Source of the DNA: Macrobrachium rosenbergii
Taxonomy: Eukaryota; Arthropoda; Malacostraca; Decapoda; Palaemonidae
Assembly: GCF_040412425.1 (NCBI RefSeq)
Contig: NC_089749.1
Span: 36,624,570-36,688,569, forward strand
DNA: 64,000 nt
Direction of reading: 5' to 3'
Positions 1 through 10,871 of this stretch are shown here, one piece after another. The position numbers and the translations under genes are program-made. Under the pieces are notes generated by a model that did not search any database, was not told the DNA's origin, and was given only the letters and a program-made list of their open reading frames with translations. Position 1 is the first letter of the stretch. Each line of letters opens with the position of its first letter.

Positions 1-180
1 ATTTGCTTTAGTTGGGTTGATTGGCGCCTACTCCAGCTTTTATTATACTTGGCCTTGCGATGACGGTTGCCTCACCCACCTATAGTTTTTCTGGCGGGAG
101 GTTCTGAGATCTCGGGGAGGGGATGCCTCCGGTCTCCGGATACGATTCTTTCCTACCCTGTTACCATCATTGTATTTTAT

Positions 181-234
181 TATATATTTATATATATATA
201 TATATATATAGTATATATATATATATATATATTT
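181..234. repeat. (TA)n microsatellite
   Basis: Nearly pure TA dinucleotide tract of about 50 bp in the leader of the DIRS1-like element, interrupted once by a G. A short hypothetical ORF read through it is an artefact. Confidence 0.9.
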
Positions 235-538
235 ATCCTCTGGCGGAGTGAGCTTCTCACTCCGCCACTACACATATATTCATTAGTATTATATGTTTTA
301 ATTACGTGTCCGGTGTTCTGCCCTGGGGTTCCGCCGTCTTTATTGCTGGCAGCCCTTGTGGTAGGGCCCTGTTGACTCAGTTCTTCTGTTCCACTGGAGT
401 ATTCCGGTGACCGGGAAGTAGCTTGCCTACCACTCTGTTTAATTTATGGCTTGGTGGCCCTGTCTCTGACGAGGGGTTTTTCTCCCCGCCGGAGTCTTCC
501 GGCAGTAGGTCGAAATACCCTGGCCTACCTGCTTTAGG

Positions 539-2903
539 TTGCTTAGAGTGGTAGGTTCATATACTTTTTTACACATACAGACTGTTCGTTGTGAGGAGCC
601 GGGGTGCACCGCTTCCCTCCAGCAACCCTATGGGCACGTGGTGTGCCGGACCCACGCTGGCTGTGCGGTCCGGCTGGATGACCTTATTGTTTGGCACCCC
701 GATGGCTGTGAGGTCTGCTTCGCTCTGTGCGCTAGCATCCAGGACGAGTCGGTAAGATATCGCTTCCTGTTCCTTACGTCTCTTCAGTCTATTTAGTGCT
801 TATATTGTATTAGTGGTTTATATTTCAGTATCTTAGCCCTAATTGCCTGCTCTCTTCCAGGCGGACGAGTCCTCTAGGAAGACTTCCCTTGAGTCTCTCC
901 GCGCCTGGGTGGCTGGGTTTGGAAGGAATGTACCGTCAGGGAAGCCTTACGTCCTTGACGCTAAGTTGCGTGACTTGCTCTACCCCGGCGCCCGGGTTGC
1001 TGCTGCTGTTCCCGAAGAGTTGGCCACCCCCATCATCCAGCAGATCCGGGACGCGACCCAGCCACCCCAAGAGGATATCCTTTACGCGGAGGTGTCGGAG
1101 GACGTCGCCGCCTTGGACTTGGACCTGGAACCTATGAACACGGAGCCGGACCAAGTGGTAGGTAGCGAGGTAAGTGAGGTTGCGGGGGCGGGCGCCCTAT
1201 TTGATTCCCCATCATCCTCTGCATCTTCTTTTTCAGGGTTTGGGAAGTCTTCCATCTTGGGTGACAGGGCTCCATCAGCTGTCCCCAAGTTGAAGCTGAA
1301 GACTTCATGGAAGGCGAAGGGCTTTAAGTCCTCGTCTTCCAGGAAAGCATCTCCTTTCCCCCCGTCGAAGGCTAAGGTCTCCGTACCTGTAGCCTCCGGG
1401 AGCAAACCTGGAACCTCGGGCAAAGGCGCGAGTAAGAGGGCACCAAGACCAAGCCCTCCTCGCCAGCCTGCCTTTGACCCTGAGGCGTTTGCGAACTCAC
1501 TTCTTGAGAGGTTCTCGGCGGAGGTCGAGTCCAAGCTCTCAAAATATCAGAGAAGCTTCACAGCCATGACAACATACTGGCGGGGATGGCTCGCTCCAGT
1601 GGAGCCGACCCACAGTATGAGATCCCGGACACGGCTGATCTCCTCCCTTCGATGTCGGAAACCCTTTTGGCGTTTTGCCACTTCGTGCCATTTGGCACGA
1701 AGAGTTGAGTTTTTCACCCTGACGATCGAAGGTCTTGGGCTGACGAGACGTTTGGAGGAGGTTGGAGTTCTTTCCCTCCCAAGATCTCCTGCCTCCAGAC
1801 AGAGAATACCCAGGCTTCACCATTAGGCTGACGGAGGAAGCCTGGGGGAGACAGACTCGGTCAGACAAGGTCCCTAGAGAGACAGTGATCTTTCCTAGGG
1901 ACCAAGCTCAGTCTACTCTCCTGCGCTCCTGCACTCTTGACGGAGTGGCAGGCAGAGAATACCAAGCTTACACCTTTCAAGGGCAACTACACCATGTTTG
2001 CCCTAGGTGACAGAAGTTGGTTCCTACTCCCTGCATCAACAAAATGGCTCTGGCCACCATACGGCTCAGAGCTTGGGCTTTGAAGGCAAAGCCCTTTCAA
2101 CCTCAATTAAGGGAGAGACAGACTCCACATCCCTGGTATTCCCAGGGGGTGAGGAGTTTTGGAAAGACGCCCCATCCACCTTTACTGTGGGAAAGCTGGA
2201 TGCTCACTGCACGTCTACACAATTTAGCGAGCAGCTTCCTAAGCTCCTGGAAGCCTTGCTAAAGGCAGAATTTGAGGCCCAGACTAGGTTAGGCTGGTCC
2301 TTGAACTCCGTCTGCCTCACAGAAGCGACTGCCGTCTCCTGTGCAGAAGAGCCCTTCTTCCAGGTTCTGGCTAAATCCCTGTTAGCAGGGTTTCAGTCAG
2401 ACCTGTATGACTTTATGGTGGCTAAACTGGAGTGTAGGAAATTCATCTTTGCTGAGGCCACCATACGTCATGAGCCTAACAAGCTCATGAAGAGCTCTAT
2501 CTGGGGCGCTAACCTTTTCCCAGATGAAGACGTAGCCAGTGTGCTGAGCGAGGCTGCTAGAGCCAACCAAAGTCTTCGCTCTCGTTGGGGTATCTCCGCT
2601 TACTGGAAGACCCCAGAATCTGGCGGCTCCCAGACCAAGTCTGGTAAACGTTTCAGGAGACATAAGAGACCTCATCACCAGACGGTTGTCCAAGCTGTCC
2701 CGGTCTCGGCAGTGGCCCAGCCTCCACCTCTAAGGCTCATCCCCAACAGTACGTGCTGGTCCAACCAGCTCAATCCCTTGCTGCACCCTTTGCACGTCTC
2801 CTCACCGCGCACAATCCCACCTATGAGGGCCGTGGGTTCTTTCACGGCCTTAATAGGAGTGCAAGGGGGGAAGAGGTCGGGCCCCTTACAGAGGCAAATC
2901 TAA
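539..2903 (+). pseudogene. DIRS-like gag (decayed)
   Basis: This is the remains of the gag-like structural protein of the DIRS element. The first segment (539-751) holds a Cys/His-rich zinc-finger-like region with spaced cysteines around GCTASLQQPYGHVVC. A likely intron follows, then a Ser/Pro/Lys-rich stretch (861 to about 1545). After about 1545 the reading frame shifts and carries in-frame stops. It shifts again near 2090. From there to 2903 it reads as the C-terminal gag region, with the recognisable block IRHEPNKLMKSSIWGANLFP and a basic tail near 2640. No single open frame joins the parts, so the gene is broken. Its stop at 2901-2903 lies just upstream of the RT ORF. Confidence 0.75.
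752..860 (+). other. Probable spliceosomal intron in DIRS gag
   Basis: A 109 bp GT-AG interval. The donor is TCG|GTAAGA after a Ser codon and the acceptor is CTCTCTTCCAG|GCGGAC. Joining is phase 0. It links the zinc-finger ORF, which otherwise stops about 40 bp after the donor, to the ADESSRKTSL segment in frame. This is inferred from splice-site consensus and frame; there is no transcript evidence. Confidence 0.55.
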
Positions 2904-2978
2904 CACCGCCCCAAGAGGAAAACCTGGACGTGGTAGAGGAAACAAACCCGCTTCCTCCCACTGAGACCAGTCAGGTAG

Positions 2979-4799
2979 GTGGTCGTCTTTACTGGTTCAG
3001 AGACCAGTGGTCCTTCAGTCCTTGGGCACACAGCATTGTGTCCAAAGGTCTGGGTTGGAGCTGGACCAAGGATCCCCCCTCCCCTGATCAGGTTTTACCA
3101 GCCACCCTCCAGAGTCCTACAGGACTATGTGGCAGAACTGCTCAACAAGCGAGCAATAAAGAAAGTAAGGCACCTCAAATTTCAAGGCAGGTTGTTCACT
3201 GTCCCAAAGAAAGACTCTGGTCAGCAAAGAGTGATTCTGGATCTGTCGCGTCTAAATCTTTATATAAAATGCGACAAATTTCGCATGCTTACGGTAGCGC
3301 AGGTACGGACTCTACTTCCGCGTGGAGCCGTCACCACCTCTATCGATCTTTCAGACGCTTACTATCACGTCCCGGTTGCGCGGAACTTCTCTCCATTCCT
3401 GGGTTTCAGACTCGGGAAACAAGCCTACTCCTTCAGGGTCATGCCTTTTGGTCTCAATATAGCCCCCAGGATATTTACAAAGCTGGCGGAAACGGTAGTG
3501 CAGCAGCTCCGGTCCCGAGGGATCTCCCTAGCAGCGTACCTGGACGATTGGATAATTTGGGCCCCAACAGTTCTAGAGTGCCGGAAGGCCACGGCCATGG
3601 TCATCGAATTCCTGGAGTCGTTAGGCTTTCAGCTGAACAGAGAGAAGTCCCGCCTGACTCTGGAGTCCCGGTTCCAGTGGCTGGGCCTCCAGTGGGATCT
3701 GTCCTCGTACACGTTATCCCTTCCGCCGTCCAAGCGGAAGGAGATAGCTTCCCTTACCAGGAAATTTCTGAGGGACAAAGCAGCATCCCGCCGGTCCCAA
3801 GAGAGAATCCTCGGCTCCCTTCAATTTGCCTCAGTGACGGACCTGCTCTTAAAAGCAAAATTAAAGGACATAAACAGAGTGTGGCGGAGTCGAGCCAATG
3901 TCAGGCTCAGAGACAAGGTCTCCTCCATCCCACGAATTTTAAAGGTGAGACTGCGGCCTTGGTCCACAGTCAGCGGCCTGTCCAAGACAGTCCCGCTTCA
4001 GTTCCCTCCTCCGGCACTGGTGGTTCACACAGACGCCTCATTAAGCGGCTGGGGAGGGTATTCGCCAAAACAAAAAGTACAAGGAACATGGTCTACAATG
4101 TTTCAACGGTTCCATATAAACACCTTGGAAGCTATGGCGGTATTTCTAACCTTAAAGAAAATCCGCCCCCCCAGCCGGATTCACATCAGGCTGGTGTTGG
4201 ACAGCGCCGTGGTAGTTCATTGCATCAACAGGGGCGGCTCCAAATCAGGTCGCGTAAACCAGGTGATGGTAGCTATTTTCTCCCTGGCGAACAAGCACAG
4301 CTGGCATCTGTCAGCCACCCACCTAGCGGGGGTGCGGAACGTGGTGGTGGATTCCCTGTCCAGAACCACTCCGTTGGAGACGGAGTGGTCTCTGGACGGA
4401 GAGTCTTTCAATTGGATTTGCCGCCGGGTTCCGGGACTCCAAGTGGATCTGTTCGCGACGGAGAGCAACTACAAGCTTCCCTGTTATGTGGCCCCGAATC
4501 TGGACCCTCAGGCTTATGCCACGGACGCAATGACCATAGACTGGAACAATTGGGAGAAGATATACTTGTTTCCCCCAATAAACATGTTGTTGAAAGTACT
4601 GCACAAACTCAGGTCATTCAAAGGTCAACTGGCCCTGATAGCCCCTTATTGGCCGAAGAGCAACTGGTTCCCTCTGCTTCAGGAACTCAAGTTGCGGAGT
4701 CATCGGATTCCCAATCCCAGATTGACCCAAGTAGTACAAACCAAGACTGTGTCAGCTTCCTTAAAAATTCAGAATGCCCTACTTTTATGGACTTTGTAA
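2979..4799 (+). CDS. DIRS-like polyprotein: reverse transcriptase, RNase H, methyltransferase-like
   Basis: An uninterrupted 606-residue ORF; the true start may lie upstream, since the frame is open from 2904. The protein would copy the element's RNA into DNA. The RT domain covers roughly residues 60-260, with motif A in SIDLSDAYYH (about 122-131), motif B around MPFGLNIAP (about 155), and the catalytic YLDDW (about 187-191). RNase H covers about 345-465, with HTDAS, the Glu of NTLEAMAV, LVLDS and VVVDSLSR giving the acidic set. The last part has VDLFATESNYKLP (about 489) and APYWPKSNW (about 556), matching the Dam-like methyltransferase region found after RNase H in DIRS1-type elements. It is preceded by gag and overlaps the recombinase reading frame at its 3' end. 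Confidence 0.9.
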   Translation: MVVFTGSETSGPSVLGHTALCPKVWVGAGPRIPPPLIRFYQPPSRVLQDYVAELLNKRAIKKVRHLKFQGRLFTVPKKDSGQQRVILDLSRLNLYIKCDKFRMLTVAQVRTLLPRGAVTTSIDLSDAYYHVPVARNFSPFLGFRLGKQAYSFRVMPFGLNIAPRIFTKLAETVVQQLRSRGISLAAYLDDWIIWAPTVLECRKATAMVIEFLESLGFQLNREKSRLTLESRFQWLGLQWDLSSYTLSLPPSKRKEIASLTRKFLRDKAASRRSQERILGSLQFASVTDLLLKAKLKDINRVWRSRANVRLRDKVSSIPRILKVRLRPWSTVSGLSKTVPLQFPPPALVVHTDASLSGWGGYSPKQKVQGTWSTMFQRFHINTLEAMAVFLTLKKIRPPSRIHIRLVLDSAVVVHCINRGGSKSGRVNQVMVAIFSLANKHSWHLSATHLAGVRNVVVDSLSRTTPLETEWSLDGESFNWICRRVPGLQVDLFATESNYKLPCYVAPNLDPQAYATDAMTIDWNNWEKIYLFPPINMLLKVLHKLRSFKGQLALIAPYWPKSNWFPLLQELKLRSHRIPNPRLTQVVQTKTVSASLKIQNALLLWTL

Positions 4800-5693
4800 A
4801 GTTTGCTGCTCAAAAGGGAGCAAACATTGACCCCGTTAACACTCTGTTTTTAGAATCAGATAAGAGAGATTCTACTCTCAGACAATATGACTCAGCAGTC
4901 AAGATATTAGCTTCCTTTTTGAAGGCATCTGAAGCTCAAACTATGACTACTAACCTAGAGGTTACCTTCTTTAGATCATTGTTTGAAAAGGGCCTTGCCC
5001 CGGCCACTATTACCACAGCTAAGTCAGCCTTGAAGAAGGTATTCTTATATGGTTTTAAAACTGACCTTACAGATTCTTACTTTCCATCTATCCCTAGAGC
5101 ATTCGCTCGTCTGAGACCCGTATCGCGCCCACATTCTGTTACGTGGTTCCTCAATGATATTCTTAAGTTAGCATCTGAGATTGACAACTCACAATGCTCT
5201 TATTTGGATCTGTTAAGGAAAACCTTATTTCTGATTAGCTTGGCTTCAGGTGCCAGAATTTCAGAGCTGTCGGCTCTCTCTAGAGGTGATGATTTTGTTA
5301 GTTTCCTCCGTCCGAGAGAAGTCCTCCTTTCTCCTGACCATAGATTTTTAGCTAAAAATGAGGACCCTCAAGACAGGTGGTCCCCTTGGAAGGTGGTGCC
5401 TCTTCCACAGGACCAGTCCTTATGCCCAGTCTATACCTTTTAAGAACTCCACAGTGTAAGTCGGGTCCTCTTTTTATCAGAGAGAAAGGTGGAACTCTTT
5501 CGTTGAATGCTATAAGACAGCAAATTCTGTATTTTATTAAACAAGCCAACCCGGATTCAGTCCCTAAGGTTCATGATATCCGTGCAGTAGCTACTTCCAC
5601 TAATTATTTTCATAATATGGATTTTGGCCGAACTTACCAAACATACGGGATGGAAATCACCTCTAGTGTTTAAACGCCATTATTTAAAAATCA
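4749..5693 (+). pseudogene. DIRS-like tyrosine recombinase (frameshifted)
   Basis: This would integrate the circular DNA form of the element. Its frame differs from the RT ORF and overlaps its end by about 50 bp. The N-terminal SAM-like half runs through STLRQYDSAVKILASFLK. The first catalytic Arg is in LASGARISELSAL (near 5250). A frameshift near 5430 moves to another frame with SGPLFIREKGGTLSL and the catalytic HDIRAVAT (near 5575). A second frameshift near 5630 restores the end, HTGWKSPLVFKRHYLK, with the final W and Tyr region. The Arg, HxxR and C-terminal Tyr motifs are all visible, but two frameshifts make this copy non-functional unless they are assembly errors. Confidence 0.8.
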
Positions 5694-6249
5694 CTCAAGC
5701 CCTAAAATTTTCAGCAGTGGCTGTGGGAGTGTCATTCCCCACCTTAATTATCCTTTATCCTTCTCCCTTCCCCCCCCGCCTGCCTCATTTACTTCTCTGC
5801 CTGCCCTTCTGGATCGATCATGCCTCATTGCCTTGCTCCTCATAATTGATATTATTATAGCCTTTATTATTATCTTTTTTGGTGACTGTATTTTGACATG
5901 CTGTGATTTTGGATTGTCTTAGGGGTACTGGGCTGTTTTTATTTTGCTCCATGTACCCCATAAATTTTCTCATGTTGTAAATGTCTCTCTTGTTCTTAGA
6001 TATAAGTTTATATTTACTCCTTGTAATTTTTGTATTATTGGATGTATTTTGCCTACTATATTTGCATTGTGTACCTATTTTTGTATTCTACTTTTAAGGT
6101 TGTATTAATGTACTTACCTGTTACTAATCATATTTTCATGTGGAGAGATATTCTAATTAAATCCTTTTTTCATAGCCTGTGTTTTTTGTTCAGTTCACCT
6201 TGTCTTTTTTTCTGTAGTTTGCAGTCTTGGCATGATTCTCTATCACTAT
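5694..6249. other. 3' non-coding part of DIRS1-like element 1
   Basis: T-rich sequence with no coding signal, between the recombinase relic and the inverted-repeat cluster. I take it as the element's 3' untranslated region. No polyadenylation site could be assigned with confidence. Confidence 0.4.
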
Positions 6250-6735
6250 TTCACCGGCTGACACGGGGCTGGACTCAGAAAAGGGATTTTGACAAAGGAA
6301 AAATCTATTTCTGAGAAAGGCCACGTGTCACCCGGTGACCCTCCCAGAAGTTGCTTTCGCCCCCCCCTACTTGCACATGCCAAGCCTGGGGGTGGTGCTA
6401 GTCTGGAATGAGTGTAGATGGCGCTGGAGTCGCCGGCCTGGCGGGTGAATGAGCGTGGGGGCTGGAACGGCTCACCGCTCTTTTCGAGGGGTTTTGACAT
6501 GGGGATGTCTGTTGAGTGTGGCTCTGTGGTTGTGATCCTTTCACTCACCCTTGGTTATACCGACGTCTCCATTGTGGAAGACGCTCGATCTGGGGGTAGT
6601 AACCCCAGCATTCCTGAAAGCTCTTTTTTCTCTGGTATATCTAGCATTTTATACCTAGAAATTCGTGTTAGTATGGAATTTCACCGGGTGACACGGGGCC
6701 TTCCTCAGAAATAATTTTTCCTTTGTCAAAATCCC
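6250..6735. repeat. Compound inverted-repeat cluster, likely DIRS terminal/internal repeats
   Basis: Three related arms are visible. Arms 6250-6280 and 6308-6338 are an imperfect palindrome of about 31 bp around TCACCGG..TGACACGGGGC. The longer arm 6283-6338, containing GGGATTTTGACAAAGGAAAA, reappears inverted at 6681-6735 with only a few differences. The spacer (6339-6680) has no coding signal. DIRS1-type elements are known to have inverted termini plus an internal complementary region, which this arrangement would fit. A separate foldback element is the alternative. Confidence 0.6.
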
Positions 6736-9700
6736 TTATATATATATGTGTTCATGATTTCTAAAGTTACTGCATATTGTCACAGCACTAGAAGTAACGG
6801 TGCAAAAAAGTTTGCTGGATCCTGCACCTCAGCTACTACTTGAACATCAAGATCATTGAAAAGAAATCCAATCTTTAATATTCCCAATTGTCTGTTAACC
6901 TGGGCATACATATGTATGGGACAAGTGAAAGTGAGGCTAGGAAAACATGAAACAAGAGCTATCAATGCATATGTTCACAGTTCTTAGGAGAAAGAAATCC
7001 ACCATTTTTGGAGGTGTTTCATTGGATATCTCACTCATTAAACATTTTCCTGATGAATGGTGCCAAGTTATCTTTCTTCATCTGCAACCATGACAGAACT
7101 GATCTGCATTATGGGGATCCTCGATGGAAACAAGAATGCACTCACCTGGTAGGCACTCCCCCTTTCTTTACTTACGACATATTAAAGATCATTTACTTTT
7201 GAAAATTACTGCATAAAACTAAATATATTTTGCCTTTAATAAAAACAGTCCTTGCAAACCATACGACAAAAACTACACGTTCACACATGGTAACTGATAA
7301 GAGCTAGGATTTTTTGGTAGCTAGAATGCATTTCCCATGTAGTTGCCAGATATAGGAGCAATAAATATAATTTATCTAGTTTATAGCTCAAGCCCTTTGC
7401 TACTCAAATAAAAAGATCTTTTTATGCCATCATTTACTCAAGGAGCGACCAAAAAAATCCCGAGGAGAAAAAGTGATGTACCTCAGTTATATTAATAATA
7501 ATCATGAAATAAATCTTCATCATAGAGTTTAGATAAGTTCTATTGCTCAGAGACTTTTGGAATTTTTGATGTTCTAAAATATTCCATGACAATAAATGGC
7601 ATCTGGCTCCCTTTAAAACACAAAAATGGCTTTAAATATCCATGGATTCTTTTTGATGGTCTGCAAAAACACTAGGAAATGGATATATAAATGCAATTTT
7701 GAAATGATTTATGTATTCCCATCCCATTCATTACAAGATACAATAGTAAATCTCTATTATATAAAAAAACCAATCTCTATATAAAAAAAACCAAGAAGAG
7801 TAATAAGGTCCTAATGGGTGTTATCGCCTCAATACTTTACATGGCACAAATTCATATGTATAATAATCAAACCCTGCTTTATCACCTGACTTGGGAATAT
7901 TTTCTCTCACAGTATTCTTATACTGCTTTCTCTGTAACTGAAAATGTTAAGTACTATTATGTGTACAAAAAGGATAACATTATGAAAAAATATATCCTTA
8001 AAATACTGTTGAACTTTACCAAAAGAACACAATTTTTATCATGAAATTCATTAATGAATTTTGTTCATACTAGCTGATTCCATTTTTAATGAATTTAGTA
8101 ATGACTGCATTGAAAACTTCAAGCCACCTTCCAGTGGTGTATAGAAAACTTGCAAGAGTAGCCTGTTAGGAAAGCAGAATCTGCCACTGCAATATTCAAT
8201 CTTGTATAGTAATAGAAAAGGGAATTAAATATATATATGATAAACGCTGCCAACAACTCATTTCACCACCCATATAGGAAAGGAGTAATTTTCTTTGAAA
8301 TCCAGGAGTAAGTTTTCAGAACGGAATGCTCCTCTTGTTGAGACTAATTTTAAGATCAACCCAACAATATTCAAAGACAAAAAATGAATTTCTTGTAAAT
8401 GAATATATATTTGACTAACATCTTTTAAAACAAAATATCTATAATACTGACAGACAATTAACCAAGATTAACCTCACTTTTTCAATACAGGCCGTGCAGG
8501 AATAGAGAATAATTTTGTGAGAACAAAAGTAGCCACTAATGCTTGACCAATGCTGATATAAATGCTAAAGTCAAAACATTTAAAGGAAAATATATGGAAT
8601 TTTCACAATTTACCTTACAGTAGCCTGACACCATACAGACCTATGCATTATTGCAAGTTATATATACTACACATTAGAATTCATAACCAAAAGGTGAAAG
8701 TTTGGACTCTTAAAAATAGAGATATGTATTAAACATGAGGAAACACTAAAGAACTTCATCTATGAACTGATCCAAAAACTGTTATGCAAATATAAAGATG
8801 AATTTACAATGTGTAGCATATACACAATAACACATGGCAAAACATACAATTGATGTATACAATACACAGCTGAATATAATGCTAACCCAATGCAAATGAC
8901 TACAAAGCTCCATGCAGCATGAGTGACAACATTCCATTATTCAAGATTAACAGTACTATGAAATGTAGTTTGGTTGGCAAATAATAGTTGCAAGTAAAAG
9001 TACTTTGATGTAATTATGGAAGTGAGTGAAATAAAACGTAATGCTAGTGTTTCTAAGGAGAAAACTCAGGTGCAACAAGCTGGTCAGACTGCTGAAATGC
9101 CAAGAGCATTAGAGCAAAAATTTTTGTTGTAAAGATACCAAATACAACCAACAGATGAACATCACCACAACAGTTTAAAAATATCAATTCAATGTAGGAA
9201 ATTCATCACTAAAAATTTTTAGCATCAACCAGCACTTGAGCATTAAAACAAATCAACATGTCGTAAACATACTGTATGCGGCAGTTGAAATGAGTAATTT
9301 CATGAAACCAAGAAAGCACCTGGCAATCCCTATAAACAATATCATTAGACTGGAATGAATACCTTCTGCCATGGATTCATTATAGTTCTGAAACTGCACT
9401 GTAAAATGTATACGTATAAATCTATGCGAAATTCTGCTTACATACTGTGAATATTATATACTCGTATGCCAGTTAAGATTTACAAAGATATGGTAAATGT
9501 ATAGACATTTGTACAAACTTAGTTATAAAATATCAATAAAAATATAATACAGTTCATCACATATCTCAAAAGTATCAATGCTCAAATTATATAAATAAGT
9601 ATACAGTTCAAAGCAAATAGAAATAACTACAACTCTAGTACATGTACGAATACACAATGTTTTCTCTTGTTGAAACGAATGTTCCCTATAATAAGAATGC

Positions 9701-9829
9701 CAATCCACAGACAGATATGTCTTGTGGGCTGTATATGAGGGACAGTTGCACTGAGGCAAAGTTGTCTTGACGCTAAAGTTTAGGACGCGAGTTTGAATGA
9801 ATTCTTCCACTTTAACTTTCTCCTTCCCT
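6736..9829. other. No gene recognised; should contain ArfGAP2/3 3' UTR (minus strand)
   Basis: AT-rich sequence with no ORF above background. If the terminal exon at 9830-9844 is correct, the minus-strand 3' UTR begins at 9829 and runs leftward. I saw no canonical AATAAA on the minus strand close to the stop; ATTAAA-type matches occur (for example TTTAAT on the plus strand near 8082 and 7234), but none can be chosen. Confidence 0.3.
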
Positions 9830-9844
9830 TTACATGTACCGATC
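9830..9844 (-). CDS. ArfGAP2/3 terminal coding exon (D-R-Y-M-stop)
   Basis: On the minus strand a pyrimidine-rich acceptor, CGTGTTTTCCTTACAG, is followed by GAT CGG TAC ATG TAA. ArfGAP2/3 proteins end in an amphipathic stretch finishing ..SIQDRYG or similar. The upstream exon at 59225-59326 ends ..VMSSLQ in phase 0, and this exon starts in phase 0 with DRY. The match is short, so the assignment depends on the acceptor, the phase, the conserved DRY and the immediate stop all agreeing. The competing possibility is that the gene ends by reading through the donor at 59224, which adds only V-F-R before a stop. Confidence 0.65.
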   Translation of the reverse strand, partial: DRYM

Positions 9845-10869
9845 CTGTAAGGAAAACACGACTATTAGACAAAGTTTAACTTTTCAGTCTCCACATGATT
9901 CAAATATATGGCAGAACCATTCTTCTTTTCTTGCAAAGTACCACTAGCTCAGTAAAGTTAATTCAATATGGTACAATACTAATTAAAAGAACTGGAAATG
10001 CTGTATTCAGTACTGTATTCTAAGATAGAACATAGGTTTTACAATATAAAAATAAAAAAGTTTAAAGCTAATCTAGTTCTGATGTATGGGATAAAGTAAA
10101 AACTTTTACTATGTAAATGAATTAAACCTGATTCACTCCTATGCTCAGAGATCTTGGTAAATGTGATGTACTGTAAACAGTACATGGACCAAATCTTGAT
10201 ATGAAAACCAAGAGCACATACATGTTAACAATGATTACGGTAAAGAAAACCATCAGCAGCTTCACCTGAAACCTAAGAAAGTTGAAGACCAGCAAGCCGC
10301 AGACCAGTGAAGGTCCTGCTTAATTGTGTACCCTACATGGCACAACTGTCAGCAATGCTACAAGTTCTTTGCCATCCCCAGCTGCACTGCTATCAGCCTT
10401 CTACTTTTCATCTCTTGCATTAGGTTTTTCCAATTACTTGTCCAAATTCTTCAACTTTATATTCCTGCATATTCCATTGCAATTTACAAACTTCTTTTGG
10501 TTGAAATAATAAAAAATTAAACAATGGCAACATGCACTGGACTGCCAGCTATCCAAATGTGATAAGTCAAGACACCTACACGAAGCAAGCACACTGATTC
10601 ATTGGATTAAAGAAATGTCACATCTTACAAATATTCTTTACATCTTAAAAATATAAGTAATAGAACACATGACGAGCATTCTGTTAAAAATCCTTTTTAA
10701 AAGGACTCATCATTGGTTAATATTTTAATACTGTACTGAGTGTGTGTGTGTGGTTACATGTTTGCACATACTGCACTGACAAACCTTTAAAATTTTGCTT
10801 GGACAAAACAACAATAACTGTGATTATTTTTATATCCTACCTGCAGCTTCAATGGTTACATAATTACAG
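9845..10869. other. Intronic, nothing recognised
   Basis: AT-rich DNA. Two short overlapping ORFs near 10324-10520 show no domain or codon signal. A (GT)n run of about 12 bp lies at 10739-10752. Confidence 0.4.
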
Positions 10870-10871
10870 TA

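Larger units (their letters stand above)
1..6338 (+). mobile_element. DIRS1-like retrotransposon 1 (left end outside window)
   Basis: This is a tyrosine-recombinase retrotransposon with the order gag, reverse transcriptase-RNase H-methyltransferase, then tyrosine recombinase, all on the plus strand. The DIRS assignment rests on the RT ending in YLDDW, the methyltransferase-like region after RNase H, and a recombinase instead of a DDE integrase. The left terminus was not found, so the element may start before position 1. The right end is inferred from the inverted-repeat cluster beginning at 6250. Gag and recombinase are broken while the RT ORF is open, so this copy is recently dead rather than ancient. 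It is more GC-rich than the intronic DNA around it. It lies outside the proposed ArfGAP2/3 intron, downstream of that gene. Confidence 0.85.

Noticed and set aside
1170..1236. Second GT-AG pair in DIRS gag (GAG|GTAAGTG ... TTTTTCAG)
   Set aside because: The interval is 67 bp, not a multiple of three, and the frame is open and gag-like on both sides without splicing, so removal would break the frame.
6780..6965. Minus-strand ORF with DLDVQVVAEVQDPANFF, reminiscent of a Tudor-domain start
   Set aside because: Only one short motif-like stretch, no splice sites or flanking domain text; too weak for a gene call.
10324..10520. Two overlapping short ORFs
   Set aside because: No domain, no start context and no similarity to a known family; random ORFs in AT-rich DNA.
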